From Pedobacter westerhofensis (GTDB lineage Bacteria > Bacteroidota > Bacteroidia > Sphingobacteriales > Sphingobacteriaceae): 64,000 bases of DNA. Shown here one piece after another: positions 25,278 through 35,245 of this stretch (positions within the stretch are counted from its first letter, which is position 1; each line of letters opens with the position of its first letter). Made by a program: the position numbers and the translations under genes. The stretch is from NCBI RefSeq assembly GCF_900182595.1, contig NZ_FXTN01000011.1, forward strand, positions 214,073-278,072, given 5' to 3'. The notes below the pieces were generated by a model, which worked only from the letters and a program-made list of their open reading frames with translations, had not been told where the DNA came from and did not search any database.

Positions 25278-25299
25278 GGGGAATACATAAGTATTCCCC
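25278..25299 (+). terminator. Hairpin between fecR-type and susC genes
   Basis: GGGGAATAC (25278-25286) and GTATTCCCC (25291-25299) form a 9-bp perfect stem with an ATAA loop. There is no U tract on the plus strand. It may be an RNA-processing or attenuation point that separates expression of the regulators from susC, rather than a strong terminator. Confidence 0.4.
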
Positions 25300-25379
25300 G
25301 GGCGACTTAAATCTAAGAAACAGGCAAATCAATTGGCGTTGGTGCCTGCTTCAACCTAAACTTTAAATCATTTAAACTT

Positions 25380-28300
25380 ATGCAAAAAAGCACAAAAAAC
25401 GGTGCACTTTTTTCCCTATGCCCTATCGGTAAAATTCCCCTTGTTATGAAACTAGCTTTCACGCTGATCATTGTCAGCTGTTTAACCGTCTCCGCAACTG
25501 CTGTGCGCTCACAGGACGTGAAGATGTCAATCAACCTTAAGAATGCCCCAATCAGTACAGTGCTTAAAAGCATTGAAAAAAGCACTCCTTATAAATTTGT
25601 ATACAATAACAACACCTTTCCGGCAAGCACTAAGGTGAGTATCGAAGCCAATAGTCTTTCTGTTGCGGAAATTCTAAGCAATGTACTCGCAAACTCCGGG
25701 TTCACTTTTAAGCTACTGGGCGACAACATGATTGTGGTAACTAAACTGAATCAGACCGCTCAGCCACAAAGGATCTCAGGTATAGTAGTTGATGAGCAAG
25801 GCATTCCTGTTCCCGGCGTAACCATCCGGTTCAGGAACGACAAACGTACAAGCACTGGTACAGACGCCAACGGGCATTTCGGAATCCAGTCGGCCGATGA
25901 TAGCGATGTCCTGATTGTTAGCCTGGTTGGCTTTAAAACACAGGAGTTTAATGTGAACAGCATTCCCTCCAACTTTCGTATTGTGATGCAATCCTCTATT
26001 GGCAGCCTGGACGAAGTTCAGGTGATTGGTTACGGAACCACAACTCGCCAGCTGAACACGGGCGCAGTGAGCTCTCTGAGCATGAAAGACATTGCTAACC
26101 AACCGGTCTCAAACCCATTAGCCGCAATGCAGGGTAAACTTGCCGGTGTTCAGATCACACAGAATAATGGTTTGCCAGGTGCAGGTTTCCGCGTTCAGAT
26201 CAGAGGCGTTGGCTCCATTGGAAGTGGAACATTGCCTCTTTATGTGATCGATGGAGTGCCTTTCACTTTATTCAACGGATCAACACCCGCAACTGACGGA
26301 CTGAACGCATACGGTATAAGTGGCGCAAATGGTGGTGAGGCCAGTCCTCTCGGCATGATCAATCCGGATGACATTGAGCGCATAGACGTATTGAAAGATG
26401 CCGACGCTACCGCAATCTATGGTTCAAAAGGAGCTAATGGTGTAGTACTGATCACTACCAAAAAAGGTACTGCAGGGAAAACTAAATACAGCGTAAACTT
26501 TTATCAAGGTGTTGGTACAGTAGGCCATTTCCTGGACATGCTGAATACACAGGATTATTTAGCCATGCGCAAAGGAGCTTTCGCCGCATCAGGAGCAACA
26601 CCAAGTACTGCGAACGCACCAGACCTTGTAACCTGGGACCCCAATGCTTACACTAACTGGCAGCAGAAATTCATCGGTGGTACGGCCCATACTACAAACG
26701 CAGATTTCTCGGTTTCCGGCGGAAATGCACAGAATACATTTTTGTTTAGCTCAAACTACCGCCATGATGGAACAGTATATCCCGGTGATTTTGGAGGCAA
26801 TATCTTCTCAAACCGCCTCAATGCAGGACATAAAAGCGAAGATAACCGTTTTGGAATCAACCTGAATGTGAATTATGCCTACCAGCATAATGTGATGCCT
26901 TCCACGGATCTTACCTCATTGTATAATCTTGCTCCCAACTTACCATTGTACAATCCAGATGGTTCACTTTACTGGCACCCATCAGTTACCAACCCAATGG
27001 CATACCTGATGAGGCCAAACGACAACACGACAACGAACCTCATTACCAACATGGATGTGCATTATGATATATTGCCAGGACTAGTTGTCAAAGCAAATCT
27101 CGGTTACTCCCTGACAGGAGAAAAACAAACGCTGGAAACACCACTTACATCTTTGAATCCAAGCACTGTCAATCTGGCCTCACCAGCAAATACATTGCGC
27201 TACGCAAATAATACCATCTCAAATTATATTGTAGAGCCACAGCTAGCGTACCAAAGAAAAATAGGAAAAGGAAGTTTAGATGCACTTGTAGGTTCTACAT
27301 TCCAAAGAACACAGGCAGATGGGTTGAGTTTGACGGGTACGGGTTTTAGTAGTGATGCTTTGATCGGATCCATAAACAATGCCGCTGCAATCGTCAATAA
27401 TGGCAGTAATAATTCTGATTATAAATACAATGCGTTATTTGCCCGCGCTAATTACAACTGGGAGGATAAATACCTGATTAACGGAACATTCCGACGTGAC
27501 GGATCTTCAAGATTTGGTGCCAATCGCCGCTTTGGTAATTTCTGGGCAGTTGGTGCTGGCTGGATATTTACGAATGAATCTTTCATGGAAGATATCTCCT
27601 GGCTAAGCTTTGGAAAGCTGCGCGGAAGTTATGGATTAACAGGTAATGATCAGATAGCAAACTATCAGTCTGATGCTTATTACAATGCAGTAGGGTCAGC
27701 ATCATCTTACCAGGGACAATCAATCATCTTCCCGAGCAACATTCCTAATGCAGACCTGCACTGGGAAACCAACAAAAAACTGGATGCGGCAGTTGAACTC
27801 GGGTTCTTTAAAGACAGGATCTTCCTGAAAGCAGATTATTTCCGCAACCTGTCTTCAGATCAGTTATTAAATATTGTCGTTCCCACACAGGCAGGTATCA
27901 GTTCGTACCTTGCAAACTTTCCCGCTGTTGTGGAGAACAAAGGATTTGAATTTGAGCTGAGTACTACCAATATCCAGGCTAAAAACTTCAGATGGACTAC
28001 GTCCCTCAACCTAACTATCCAGCGTAACAAAATTTTGAGTATTGACCAGCCGCAAAAACTATTTAGCACCTATTTTATAGGCCAACCTGTAAATGCTATT
28101 CAATTGTATCACTATACAGGAGTGAATCCTGCAACAGGGATACCAACTTACCAGGATATGAACGGAGATGGTGGGGTTACCTTTGCCGGAGACCGGTCTG
28201 GTGCGCCGCTTGGGCATCCCTATTATGGTGGCCTGACAAACAGCTTTACCTGCAAGAATTTAACACTGGATGTTTCTTTCCTTTTCAATCATCGCATGGG

Positions 28301-28721
28301 CTATATCAATAACAGCTCATCATATCCTCTTGGTGTTAGCGCGACTAATCAGAATGTTACCGCATTACAACGCTGGATGGCTCCGGGCAATAATTCGCTT
28401 TATCCAGGGGTAACGACAGTAAGCACTGCAGATTATTCAAATTACAATTCTTCAGACGCAAACTGGGGTGATGCCTCTTTTATAAAGTTAAAAAATGTGA
28501 GTCTGAATTATCTGTTGCCTAATCAATGGACCAAAAAAATCGGCTTCAACACGGTGTCTGTATTTGCAAGGGGAGAAAATCTTTATACCTGGGCAAAACA
28601 GAAGTACACTTACGATCCGGAATCAACAGTATCAGGTGCTGCACCAGGTTTAGGAACCGGCCAGTTTATCGCGATGCCTCAATTACGGACAACGGTTATC
28701 GGTCTTAACTGCACATTTTAA
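25380..28721 (+). CDS. SusC/RagA-family TonB-dependent transporter with STN domain
   Basis: A 1113-residue outer-membrane transporter. The leader LGKIPLVMKL-like start (here IGKIPLVMKLAFTLIIVSCL) is typical of Pedobacter SusC proteins. The STN domain (about 47-120, NLKNAPISTVLKSIEKSTPY) fits the FecR encoded upstream. A carboxypeptidase-like repeat (RISGIVVDEQGIPVPGVTIR), the plug (ANQPVSNPLAAMQGKLAGVQ; DIERIDVLKDADATAIYGSK; GANGVVLITTKKG) and a barrel ending T-V-I-G-L-N-C-T-F complete it. The cargo is unknown. The susD gene follows 14 bases later. Confidence 0.95.
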   Translation: MQKSTKNGALFSLCPIGKIPLVMKLAFTLIIVSCLTVSATAVRSQDVKMSINLKNAPISTVLKSIEKSTPYKFVYNNNTFPASTKVSIEANSLSVAEILSNVLANSGFTFKLLGDNMIVVTKLNQTAQPQRISGIVVDEQGIPVPGVTIRFRNDKRTSTGTDANGHFGIQSADDSDVLIVSLVGFKTQEFNVNSIPSNFRIVMQSSIGSLDEVQVIGYGTTTRQLNTGAVSSLSMKDIANQPVSNPLAAMQGKLAGVQITQNNGLPGAGFRVQIRGVGSIGSGTLPLYVIDGVPFTLFNGSTPATDGLNAYGISGANGGEASPLGMINPDDIERIDVLKDADATAIYGSKGANGVVLITTKKGTAGKTKYSVNFYQGVGTVGHFLDMLNTQDYLAMRKGAFAASGATPSTANAPDLVTWDPNAYTNWQQKFIGGTAHTTNADFSVSGGNAQNTFLFSSNYRHDGTVYPGDFGGNIFSNRLNAGHKSEDNRFGINLNVNYAYQHNVMPSTDLTSLYNLAPNLPLYNPDGSLYWHPSVTNPMAYLMRPNDNTTTNLITNMDVHYDILPGLVVKANLGYSLTGEKQTLETPLTSLNPSTVNLASPANTLRYANNTISNYIVEPQLAYQRKIGKGSLDALVGSTFQRTQADGLSLTGTGFSSDALIGSINNAAAIVNNGSNNSDYKYNALFARANYNWEDKYLINGTFRRDGSSRFGANRRFGNFWAVGAGWIFTNESFMEDISWLSFGKLRGSYGLTGNDQIANYQSDAYYNAVGSASSYQGQSIIFPSNIPNADLHWETNKKLDAAVELGFFKDRIFLKADYFRNLSSDQLLNIVVPTQAGISSYLANFPAVVENKGFEFELSTTNIQAKNFRWTTSLNLTIQRNKILSIDQPQKLFSTYFIGQPVNAIQLYHYTGVNPATGIPTYQDMNGDGGVTFAGDRSGAPLGHPYYGGLTNSFTCKNLTLDVSFLFNHRMGYINNSSSYPLGVSATNQNVTALQRWMAPGNNSLYPGVTTVSTADYSNYNSSDANWGDASFIKLKNVSLNYLLPNQWTKKIGFNTVSVFARGENLYTWAKQKYTYDPESTVSGAAPGLGTGQFIAMPQLRTTVIGLNCTF

Positions 28722-28735
28722 ATATTTAGAACGAC

Positions 28736-30139
28736 ATGAAAATAAAATATGACTTAACAAAAGTATTATTGATCTGCATTGGTTCAATGGCAGTGGTCTT
28801 CTCATCCTGTAAAAAATCTCTGGAACTGGATGCACCTTTAAATAAAATAGATGCTTCTACTGCATATACTACGGATGCTACGGCAACAGCTGCAATTGGT
28901 GCGCTCTATAATTATGGTATTTATAATTCCTTCAGTACCTGGCTGGCCAATGTATCGCTGCTTGGTGGTATTAGTTCAGATGAAATCCATTTTTCATACA
29001 CCACTACGCCGGCTATTTCCGAGTTCGAAAATAATTTGATTACCCCTGCAAATGGAACAAACGGCACCTTCTGGGGAAGTGCCTACGCAGAGCTGCTTGT
29101 TGCAAATGCGGCAATTACCGGTATCGGCGCTTCAAACACATTAACCCCTTCAGTAAAATCGCAATTACTGGGAGAGGCTAAGTTTTTCAGGGCATTTGTA
29201 AACTTTTACCTGGTCAATTATTACGGTGGTGTGCCTTTAACAGGTAGCGATCCTTTGACCAGTGCTACTTTACCGCGTTCTACAACTGCACAGGTTTACG
29301 CATCGATCATCAGTGATTTGAAAGAAGCTCAGACATTATTGCCAGTGGCATATGTAGGAACGTTAAAATCAAGGGTAAACCAACATGCTGTTACCGCTCT
29401 TCTGGCACGTGTATATCTTTATCAAAAAGATTATGTGAATGCTGAGGCTATGGCAACTGCCGTTATTGGTTCAGGTACATATACGATGGCCACTACCAAC
29501 TCGGTATTTATGAATACCAGCACCGAAACTATTCTGCAGTTTGCCACGTATTACGGATATTCTGCTGTGGCAAGTTCTTACCGCACCGCCATAGCCACAG
29601 CAACTACAGTTCCACCTAACTATACATTGACCACTTCGGTCGTAAACAGCTTTGATGCAGGTGACAACCGAAAAATCAACTGGGTTGACTCTACCGTAAG
29701 CGGCACAAAGTTCTACAGGATAAATAAGTATAAACTTTATACCGCCGCTACTGCCGGGGCAGGAAATGAATTTAACGTCATCCTCCGTCTGGCAGAACAA
29801 TACCTGATCAGGGCAGAAGCAAGGGCACAGCAGAATAACTTAAACGGGGCTGCAAGTGACGTAAACGTTATTCGCACAAGAGCTGGTCTGGCTAATTTGT
29901 CAACAACCGCTACTGCCACACAGACATCCATCCTTGCTGCTATCGCGAAAGAAAGAAAAGTTGAATTATTTGGTGAATTAGGGCATCGGTGGTTCGATCT
30001 ACTGAGAACAGGACAGGCAAATACAGTTTTAAGCGCAATGAAACCGACAACATGGAATGCAACCCGATCAGTGCTATTCCCTATTCCCGATCAGCAAGTA
30101 CAGCAAAACCCTGCACTTACACAAAACCCTGGTTATTAA
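28736..30139 (+). CDS. SusD/RagB-family outer-membrane lipoprotein
   Basis: A 467-residue lipoprotein with the signal LLICIGSMAVVFSSCKKSLE (Cys25). Typical SusD segments are LLGEAKFFRAFVNFYLVNYY with YGGVPLTGSDPL, AVTALLARVYLYQKDYVNAE, then RLAEQYLIRAEARAQQNNLN and IAKERKVELFGELGHRWFDL; the chain ends in LFPIPDQQVQQNP and LTQNPGY. This is the canonical SusD layout. It pairs with the SusC protein encoded just upstream and is followed after 8 bases by a thioredoxin-like gene. Confidence 0.95.
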   Translation: MKIKYDLTKVLLICIGSMAVVFSSCKKSLELDAPLNKIDASTAYTTDATATAAIGALYNYGIYNSFSTWLANVSLLGGISSDEIHFSYTTTPAISEFENNLITPANGTNGTFWGSAYAELLVANAAITGIGASNTLTPSVKSQLLGEAKFFRAFVNFYLVNYYGGVPLTGSDPLTSATLPRSTTAQVYASIISDLKEAQTLLPVAYVGTLKSRVNQHAVTALLARVYLYQKDYVNAEAMATAVIGSGTYTMATTNSVFMNTSTETILQFATYYGYSAVASSYRTAIATATTVPPNYTLTTSVVNSFDAGDNRKINWVDSTVSGTKFYRINKYKLYTAATAGAGNEFNVILRLAEQYLIRAEARAQQNNLNGAASDVNVIRTRAGLANLSTTATATQTSILAAIAKERKVELFGELGHRWFDLLRTGQANTVLSAMKPTTWNATRSVLFPIPDQQVQQNPALTQNPGY

Positions 30140-30147
30140 CAAATACC

Positions 30148-31275
30148 ATGCAAAAAAAAACCAAAAACATAAAAACGCCGGCAGCAATTGCGCTGCTGGC
30201 ATTTACAATCCTGCTTTCAGCGTTTCAGTTTGGTGGCGGGTTTACCATTGCCGGCCATATTGAAGGTATACCGGCAGGCACAGTATATTTAAGCTATCCA
30301 AAAGGAACCGCGCAAATCACTGACTCTGCAAAAATCACCAATGGTGATTTCGTTTTTAAAGGATCTTTAACTGAACCAGTCATGCTGGTTCTAAAAACCA
30401 ATAAAAGCAAGTCGCAACTTTACTTTTTTGGCGACAACTCAGCAATCAGTATTAAAGCACACAAAGATTCGTCAAATACCGCACAGGTCAACGGATCAAT
30501 CCCGCAAAACGACTGGAAAGCGTACTTAAAAGACTATAAAACAGTGGTGAATTACGCAGGTGGATATTACCATAAATCAGATTCTGTATACAAGCAATTT
30601 AACAACAAACCGGATTCATCAGCTAAACAATACCTGAAAGCTGAAAATGCCAAATTAACGGAACTGGATTTTAAAGTTCATAAAGAATTCTTTGCAGCAC
30701 ATCCCTCATCTATCGTCTGCGCATATGTGGTAAGCAGCCACTTTATACCTTATTTTCAATTTGAACAAGCCAGGACACTGTTCGCCTTGTTAGACCCGGC
30801 GGTACAAAAATCTTATTACGGGCGACAAATTGAAGAAAGTTTTGCGGTAGAAAAGCGCTCGGGAATAGGTGCCAAACCAACTTTTAAAATGGCTGATGTA
30901 AATGGCAAAACAGTAGACTTAGCCTCTTTCCGAGGCAAATATGTCCTGGTAGACTTCTGGGCAAGCTGGTGCGCACCATGCCGCAGGGAAAACCCCAATG
31001 TGCTTGCCAATTATAAAAAATACCACGATCAGGGCTTTGAGGTCCTTGGAGTATCCCTGGACAGCAAGAAAGAACCCTGGTTAAAAGCTATTGAAGCAGA
31101 TGGACTGGTGTGGACACATGTGTCTGACCTGAAGGGATGGAATAACGCTGCTGCTCTGGAATTTGGTGTGCATGTAGTTCCTTCAAACTTCCTGCTGGAC
31201 AGGGATGGGAAAGTAATTGCCAAAAACATACGCGAAGAGGCATTAGGCAATAAATTAAAATCAATTTTTAATTAA
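30148..31275 (+). CDS. DUF4369/TlpA-type thioredoxin-like protein
   Basis: A 375-residue exported disulphide oxidoreductase-like protein. ATG at 30148 was chosen; the frame is open further upstream but overlaps susD and lacks a signal. After the N-terminal hydrophobic segment (about 12-27) is a DUF4369 domain (FTIAGHIEGIPAGTVYLSYP; ITNGDFVFKGSLTEPVML), then a helical linker and an AhpC/TlpA domain with the active site FWASWCAPCRRENP near residue 275 and the cis-Pro loop in HVVPSNFLLDRDGKV. It is in one operon with susCD and a second TlpA-like protein. The family probably acts in periplasmic thiol redox; the partner is unknown. Confidence 0.92.
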   Translation: MQKKTKNIKTPAAIALLAFTILLSAFQFGGGFTIAGHIEGIPAGTVYLSYPKGTAQITDSAKITNGDFVFKGSLTEPVMLVLKTNKSKSQLYFFGDNSAISIKAHKDSSNTAQVNGSIPQNDWKAYLKDYKTVVNYAGGYYHKSDSVYKQFNNKPDSSAKQYLKAENAKLTELDFKVHKEFFAAHPSSIVCAYVVSSHFIPYFQFEQARTLFALLDPAVQKSYYGRQIEESFAVEKRSGIGAKPTFKMADVNGKTVDLASFRGKYVLVDFWASWCAPCRRENPNVLANYKKYHDQGFEVLGVSLDSKKEPWLKAIEADGLVWTHVSDLKGWNNAAALEFGVHVVPSNFLLDRDGKVIAKNIREEALGNKLKSIFN

Positions 31276-31286
31276 CAATCAAAGCA

Positions 31287-32789
31287 ATGAGTAACATTAA
31301 AAATTTTGGAATAAGTGCAGGCGTTTTGTTGGTGAATACAATACTGTGTTATCAGACACAAGCGCAAAATATTCAACCAGACAGTCTCAGGAAACAGCTG
31401 GATAAATTAGTGGCTTCTAAAGACGCAGCCGATCAGCAGGTATTGAAAAGCAGATTAAAAACACTGGCGGCCAGCGACAAAGAAACCGAAATGACTATAG
31501 CTGCCCAGTATTACTACCGGATTAAAAACACTATGATTTCTGACTCTCTTTTTGAGGTGATGGTGATTAAGTTTCCGAAAGGCATGCAGGCACGCAGCAA
31601 AGAACAGCAGGTTGTTATTAATATCAAATCACTGCCTGATATGGAAATAGCCTACAACAACTGGATCAAAAAATTTCCGCCTGAAAGTTATCCTGCCCTG
31701 CCTTTGGGTGAAGACAGGGTAACCTATGACTATATCCGCAGCCAGTTGGCAAGCAGGTATGCAGCTACTAAAAACACCGCAAAAGCAATTTATTATGCTA
31801 ACCAGCTGGAAGCAGATTTCTGGAAAGGCAACGGCTATGGCGGATTAGGAGAGGCATTTTATAAAGCCGGAGACTTGAACAATGCGCTGATCTATACTAA
31901 AAAAGCGATGGAGAGTGCAGAATCCTTTACAGATGGAAAAAAGGGGAAAAGTGGAGCAGCTAATTTTGCCGCATCAGGTTATGCAGGCTTAACGGGTACT
32001 TATGCGAAGTTGTTGTATGAACAGAAAAAATACAATGAGGCCTTAAAATATATTGAACTCGCTATTAAGTCCAGTCCTCAGCCAAGAGCGGATTTCAACT
32101 ACCGGTATGCACAGATTTTGGTGGCCCTTAACCGCAACCAGGAAGCATACGACAGAATGGATTCCGCAGTCAAATCGGGTAAAGCTACCCAGGAAATGTC
32201 TGACCTCTTTAAAGTGCTGTATGTTAAAGTTAAAGGAAGCAATGCCGGTTTGGATGTTTACCAGGCTGATATCCGGAAGGGAATAATCTTAGGGATCCAA
32301 AAAAGATTGGTGAAAGAGATCGTTAATGAACCAGCGGCAGGATTTACCCTGACTGATCTGCAGGGGAATAAAGTTTCTCTGGCTGATCTGAAAGGAAAAG
32401 TGGTCATTCTTGATTTTTGGGCAACCTGGTGCGGGCCATGTAAGGCTTCGTTCCCTGCTATGCAAATGGCTGTAGATAAATACAAAGCAGATCCTAATGT
32501 AAAGTTCCTTTTTATTCATACCTGGGAGAGAGCGGACAATCCAACAGAGGATGCCAGAGCTTACATTGAAAGTATGAAATATAACTTTCAGGTGTTAATG
32601 GATACTAAGGATCCTGAGACAAAAACAAATAAAGTGGTTAGCAGTTACAAAGTTTACGGGATACCCGCTAAGTTTGTAATTGATCAAAAAGGAAATATCC
32701 GTTTCAAACTTACCGGCTTTGACGGAAGCAAAGAAGCCGCAGTAGATGAGATATCCATGATGATTGATATGGCAAAGGCATCAATATAA
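31287..32789 (+). CDS. Exported TlpA-type thioredoxin with helical repeat domain
   Basis: A 500-residue exported protein. A signal peptide ends about residue 25 (TQAQN). The middle (about 60-330) is alpha-helical with TPR-like pairs (GLGEAFYKAGDLNNALIYTK and LLYEQKKYNEALKYIELAIK). The C-terminal thioredoxin domain has ILDFWATWCGPCKASFPAMQ with the redox pair C382/C385 and the cis-Pro segment YGIPAKFVIDQKGNI. It starts 11 bases after the first TlpA gene and a strong terminator follows, so it closes the operon. TPR plus redoxin suggests a scaffolded thiol reductase; the substrate is unknown. Confidence 0.9.
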   Translation: MSNIKNFGISAGVLLVNTILCYQTQAQNIQPDSLRKQLDKLVASKDAADQQVLKSRLKTLAASDKETEMTIAAQYYYRIKNTMISDSLFEVMVIKFPKGMQARSKEQQVVINIKSLPDMEIAYNNWIKKFPPESYPALPLGEDRVTYDYIRSQLASRYAATKNTAKAIYYANQLEADFWKGNGYGGLGEAFYKAGDLNNALIYTKKAMESAESFTDGKKGKSGAANFAASGYAGLTGTYAKLLYEQKKYNEALKYIELAIKSSPQPRADFNYRYAQILVALNRNQEAYDRMDSAVKSGKATQEMSDLFKVLYVKVKGSNAGLDVYQADIRKGIILGIQKRLVKEIVNEPAAGFTLTDLQGNKVSLADLKGKVVILDFWATWCGPCKASFPAMQMAVDKYKADPNVKFLFIHTWERADNPTEDARAYIESMKYNFQVLMDTKDPETKTNKVVSSYKVYGIPAKFVIDQKGNIRFKLTGFDGSKEAAVDEISMMIDMAKASI

Positions 32790-32835
32790 TTCGCCTTTGA
32801 TAAGCTTAAAATGTGGATGATAATTTCCGCAAAAC

Positions 32836-32875
32836 AGAAAAGACCGCATATAAACTGCGGTCTTTTCTCGTTTTT
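32836..32875 (+). terminator. Terminator of the FecI/FecR/SusCD/TlpA locus
   Basis: AGAAAAGACCGCA (32836-32848) and TGCGGTCTTTTCT (32856-32868) form a 13-bp perfect stem, followed by CGTTTTT. It separates the locus from the GH28 gene. Confidence 0.9.
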
Positions 32876-32940
32876 ACCTAACAGCGATCAACCAATAGTC
32901 ACAAAATAAAACTATCTTGCCCCTATTAGTCTACAACCAA

Positions 32941-34188
32941 ATGAAACAGACCCTTCTCCTTTTTTGCCTGCTTTTTAGCATAGGTACCGCCAAATCCCAG
33001 GACTATATAATTACAAAATTTGGTATTAAACCCGACAGTACTAAACTCAATACAGCGGCAATACAGCGCGTGATCGATAAGGCTGCTGTTAAAGGTGGAA
33101 CGATAGTGATACCCAATGGGACTTTCCTCAGCGGTGCCCTTTTCTTTAAGCCAAACACAAAGCTGAGGCTCATGGAAGGCGCAGTATTAAAAGGATCGGA
33201 TGATATTAAAGATTACCCCCTGCTCCCATCCCGTATGGAAGGGCAAAACCTGGATTACTATGCCGCGCTGATCAATGCCTACAAAGTAGACCATTTCAGC
33301 ATTACAGGTCCGGGTTCCATCAATGGCAACGGACTGCGTTTCTGGAAAGCCTTCTGGGCAAACAGGGAAGAAAAAGCAAAGCTGAAGCTGCCGAGCACAA
33401 ACCTCGAAGTACACCGCCCTCGCCTGGTATTTATCTGGGGCTGCAACGACGTAACCATCAAAGATGTGAAAATGCATAATTCCGGATTCTGGACCACACA
33501 CCTGTACCAGTGCCAGAATGTGCTGATGGAAAACTGCGATATCCGCTCGCCCTTCAGGCCGGTTAAAGCTCCAAGCACCGATGGTGTAGATATAGACGTT
33601 TGCAGCAAAGTAACCATCCGTAACTGTTATATCTCCGTTAACGATGATGCAGTCTGCATCAAAGGAGGAAAAGGCGTTGACGCGCAAAATCTTCCGGGCA
33701 ATGGTATCGTAGAAGATATACTTGTGGAGAACTGCACCTTTGGTGAAGCGCATTCCACATTGACGCTGGGCAGTGAATGTATACATGCCCGTAACATCAC
33801 CATCAGAAACTGTAAGGTGGCAAATACCTGCCCTATCCTGCGGTTAAAAATGAGGCCCGATACGTACCAGCTTTTTGAAAATATCACTGTAGACAATATT
33901 ACCGGAAGCTGCGGATCTGTCATTCTCATCAATCCCTGGAAACAATTTTTTGATCTGAAAGGCAGCACCAAGAAACCTTATGGTACCATCAAAAACATAA
34001 AGATCTCCAACATCAATGTGCAGGCCGGGAGTTTTGGCGTTATGGAAGGAAATCCTAATGATACCGTATCAGACTTTGTGTTCAAAAATGTTACCGTCAC
34101 TACAAAATCTCCCGCATTACAAAATAAGTATAAGGATGTTAAAGTAGAAAACGTTACGGTAAACGGGGCAGCACTGATCATGAATTAG
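32941..34188 (+). CDS. Glycoside hydrolase family 28 (polygalacturonase-like)
   Basis: A 415-residue secreted enzyme that hydrolyses galacturonic-acid-containing pectin. ATG at 32941 gives a signal peptide (LLLFCLLFSIGTAKSQ). The right-handed beta-helix carries the GH28 signatures: STDGVDIDVCS (catalytic Asp of the NTDG motif), VNDDAVCIKGGK (the Asp pair near residues 235-236), a GSE variant of the G-H-G segment (STLTLGSECIHARNITIRNC), and RLKMRPDTY in place of RIK. It lies directly after the terminator of the SusCD locus, so common control is not shown; separate transcription is more likely. Confidence 0.9.
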   Translation: MKQTLLLFCLLFSIGTAKSQDYIITKFGIKPDSTKLNTAAIQRVIDKAAVKGGTIVIPNGTFLSGALFFKPNTKLRLMEGAVLKGSDDIKDYPLLPSRMEGQNLDYYAALINAYKVDHFSITGPGSINGNGLRFWKAFWANREEKAKLKLPSTNLEVHRPRLVFIWGCNDVTIKDVKMHNSGFWTTHLYQCQNVLMENCDIRSPFRPVKAPSTDGVDIDVCSKVTIRNCYISVNDDAVCIKGGKGVDAQNLPGNGIVEDILVENCTFGEAHSTLTLGSECIHARNITIRNCKVANTCPILRLKMRPDTYQLFENITVDNITGSCGSVILINPWKQFFDLKGSTKKPYGTIKNIKISNINVQAGSFGVMEGNPNDTVSDFVFKNVTVTTKSPALQNKYKDVKVENVTVNGAALIMN

Positions 34189-34202
34189 TTTTTAAAGACT
34201 CT

Positions 34203-35231
34203 TTACAAGCGGCTGATGAAAGGCAGGAACGAAACGGAGAAACTCACATAGGGAACAGAACCTGCCTGACTGCGGTAAAAATAGCTGTCTGGTTTGGCAT
34301 TGTGGTCAAACATTCTTGATGCGGTTGTAGAGTAAATGCCGCCGTTGATGCCCAGGATCAGTTTCTTTGTGGCCAGGTACTCAAAGGTAGCACCGCTGCG
34401 TACCTCTACGTTCGTGTAAATAGTATTCTGTGGCAGAGATGGCTGATTTACATCAAAAAATAATAGTGTTCCCCCAAGTTCGCTGCCAAGCGAAGCAGAG
34501 CTTCTTTTGGACAACTGCTTTCTTAAAGATATCCTGGATGGCAGGTCTACAAACAAGTCTAAGTCTCTCTCTTTAAATTTATGCCAGTAGCTGATGATCG
34601 GTATCACCGGAGAAACGGCCGATGGATCGATGAATATGGCCATGCCCACAGTAAGTGATGAATACCGGCTCCTTTTTAACGGAACGGTCACAGTACCGAT
34701 GTAGTTAACCCTCTTTACGGAAGAGAACTCATCCGAGATGCCTGAAATCCCAGCGGAATAAATTACCTGCTTGTTAAAGATCGAGTCAGACCGGCTGAAA
34801 GTGGCGGTAAAACTACCTGCCGATTTAGTAATGTCCCTGTCCAGGGCGGAGAACTCCGGATTAAAACTATTGATCTCCGTGGTCTGCAAATGCTGCTGCT
34901 GATAGCCCAGTGTTCCGGTGATCCTGTTCCTGCCCCACTGTGCCAGTGGCAGGTTAAAGTTTGTCCTGATCCTGGTGATCTTCATTTTGCCATCATACAG
35001 ATCTTTACCGTTCAGCTCAGAATGTACATTTGCATTGCCAATAAAATCTGCACTGAAAAAACCCTGGCGCAGCTGCGGATATAATTGTGCGTAACCGGAT
35101 AATGCTTCCATTTTCAGAGAGTCCGTCATTCTTTGCACAGCAAGTTTTTTTGCATCTGACTGCTGTGCTGTTTGTGCTGTTGAGTTTGAGATAAATGCGT
35201 TGAGCAATATTGCTATAAAAAGATATTTCAT
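34203..35231 (-). CDS. Putative outer-membrane beta-barrel (DUF6268-like), efflux-associated
   Basis: A 342-residue exported protein with a signal peptide (1-19, ending NSTAQ). It then alternates short amphipathic strands and turns, with aromatic residues near strand ends, and ends in F-S-V-S-F-L-P-F-I-S-R-L, all barrel-like. The family assignment to DUF6268 is from general resemblance only. It begins 14 bases after the RND pump gene and is the last gene of that operon, so it may be an accessory outer-membrane protein of the pump. It converges with the GH28 gene. Confidence 0.6.
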   Translation of the reverse strand: MKYLFIAILLNAFISNSTAQTAQQSDAKKLAVQRMTDSLKMEALSGYAQLYPQLRQGFFSADFIGNANVHSELNGKDLYDGKMKITRIRTNFNLPLAQWGRNRITGTLGYQQQHLQTTEINSFNPEFSALDRDITKSAGSFTATFSRSDSIFNKQVIYSAGISGISDEFSSVKRVNYIGTVTVPLKRSRYSSLTVGMAIFIDPSAVSPVIPIISYWHKFKERDLDLFVDLPSRISLRKQLSKRSSASLGSELGGTLLFFDVNQPSLPQNTIYTNVEVRSGATFEYLATKKLILGINGGIYSTTASRMFDHNAKPDSYFYRSQAGSVPYVSFSVSFLPFISRL

Positions 35232-35245
35232 ATCCGGGATCTTAT

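Noticed and set aside
29989..30147. Longer N-terminus for the first TlpA-type gene overlapping susD
   Set aside because: The added residues read through susD in another frame and displace the signal peptide; ATG at 30148 fits better.
32941..34188. GH28 gene as part of a polysaccharide utilisation locus with the SusCD genes upstream
   Set aside because: A strong terminator separates them, and no other carbohydrate enzyme or regulator is present.
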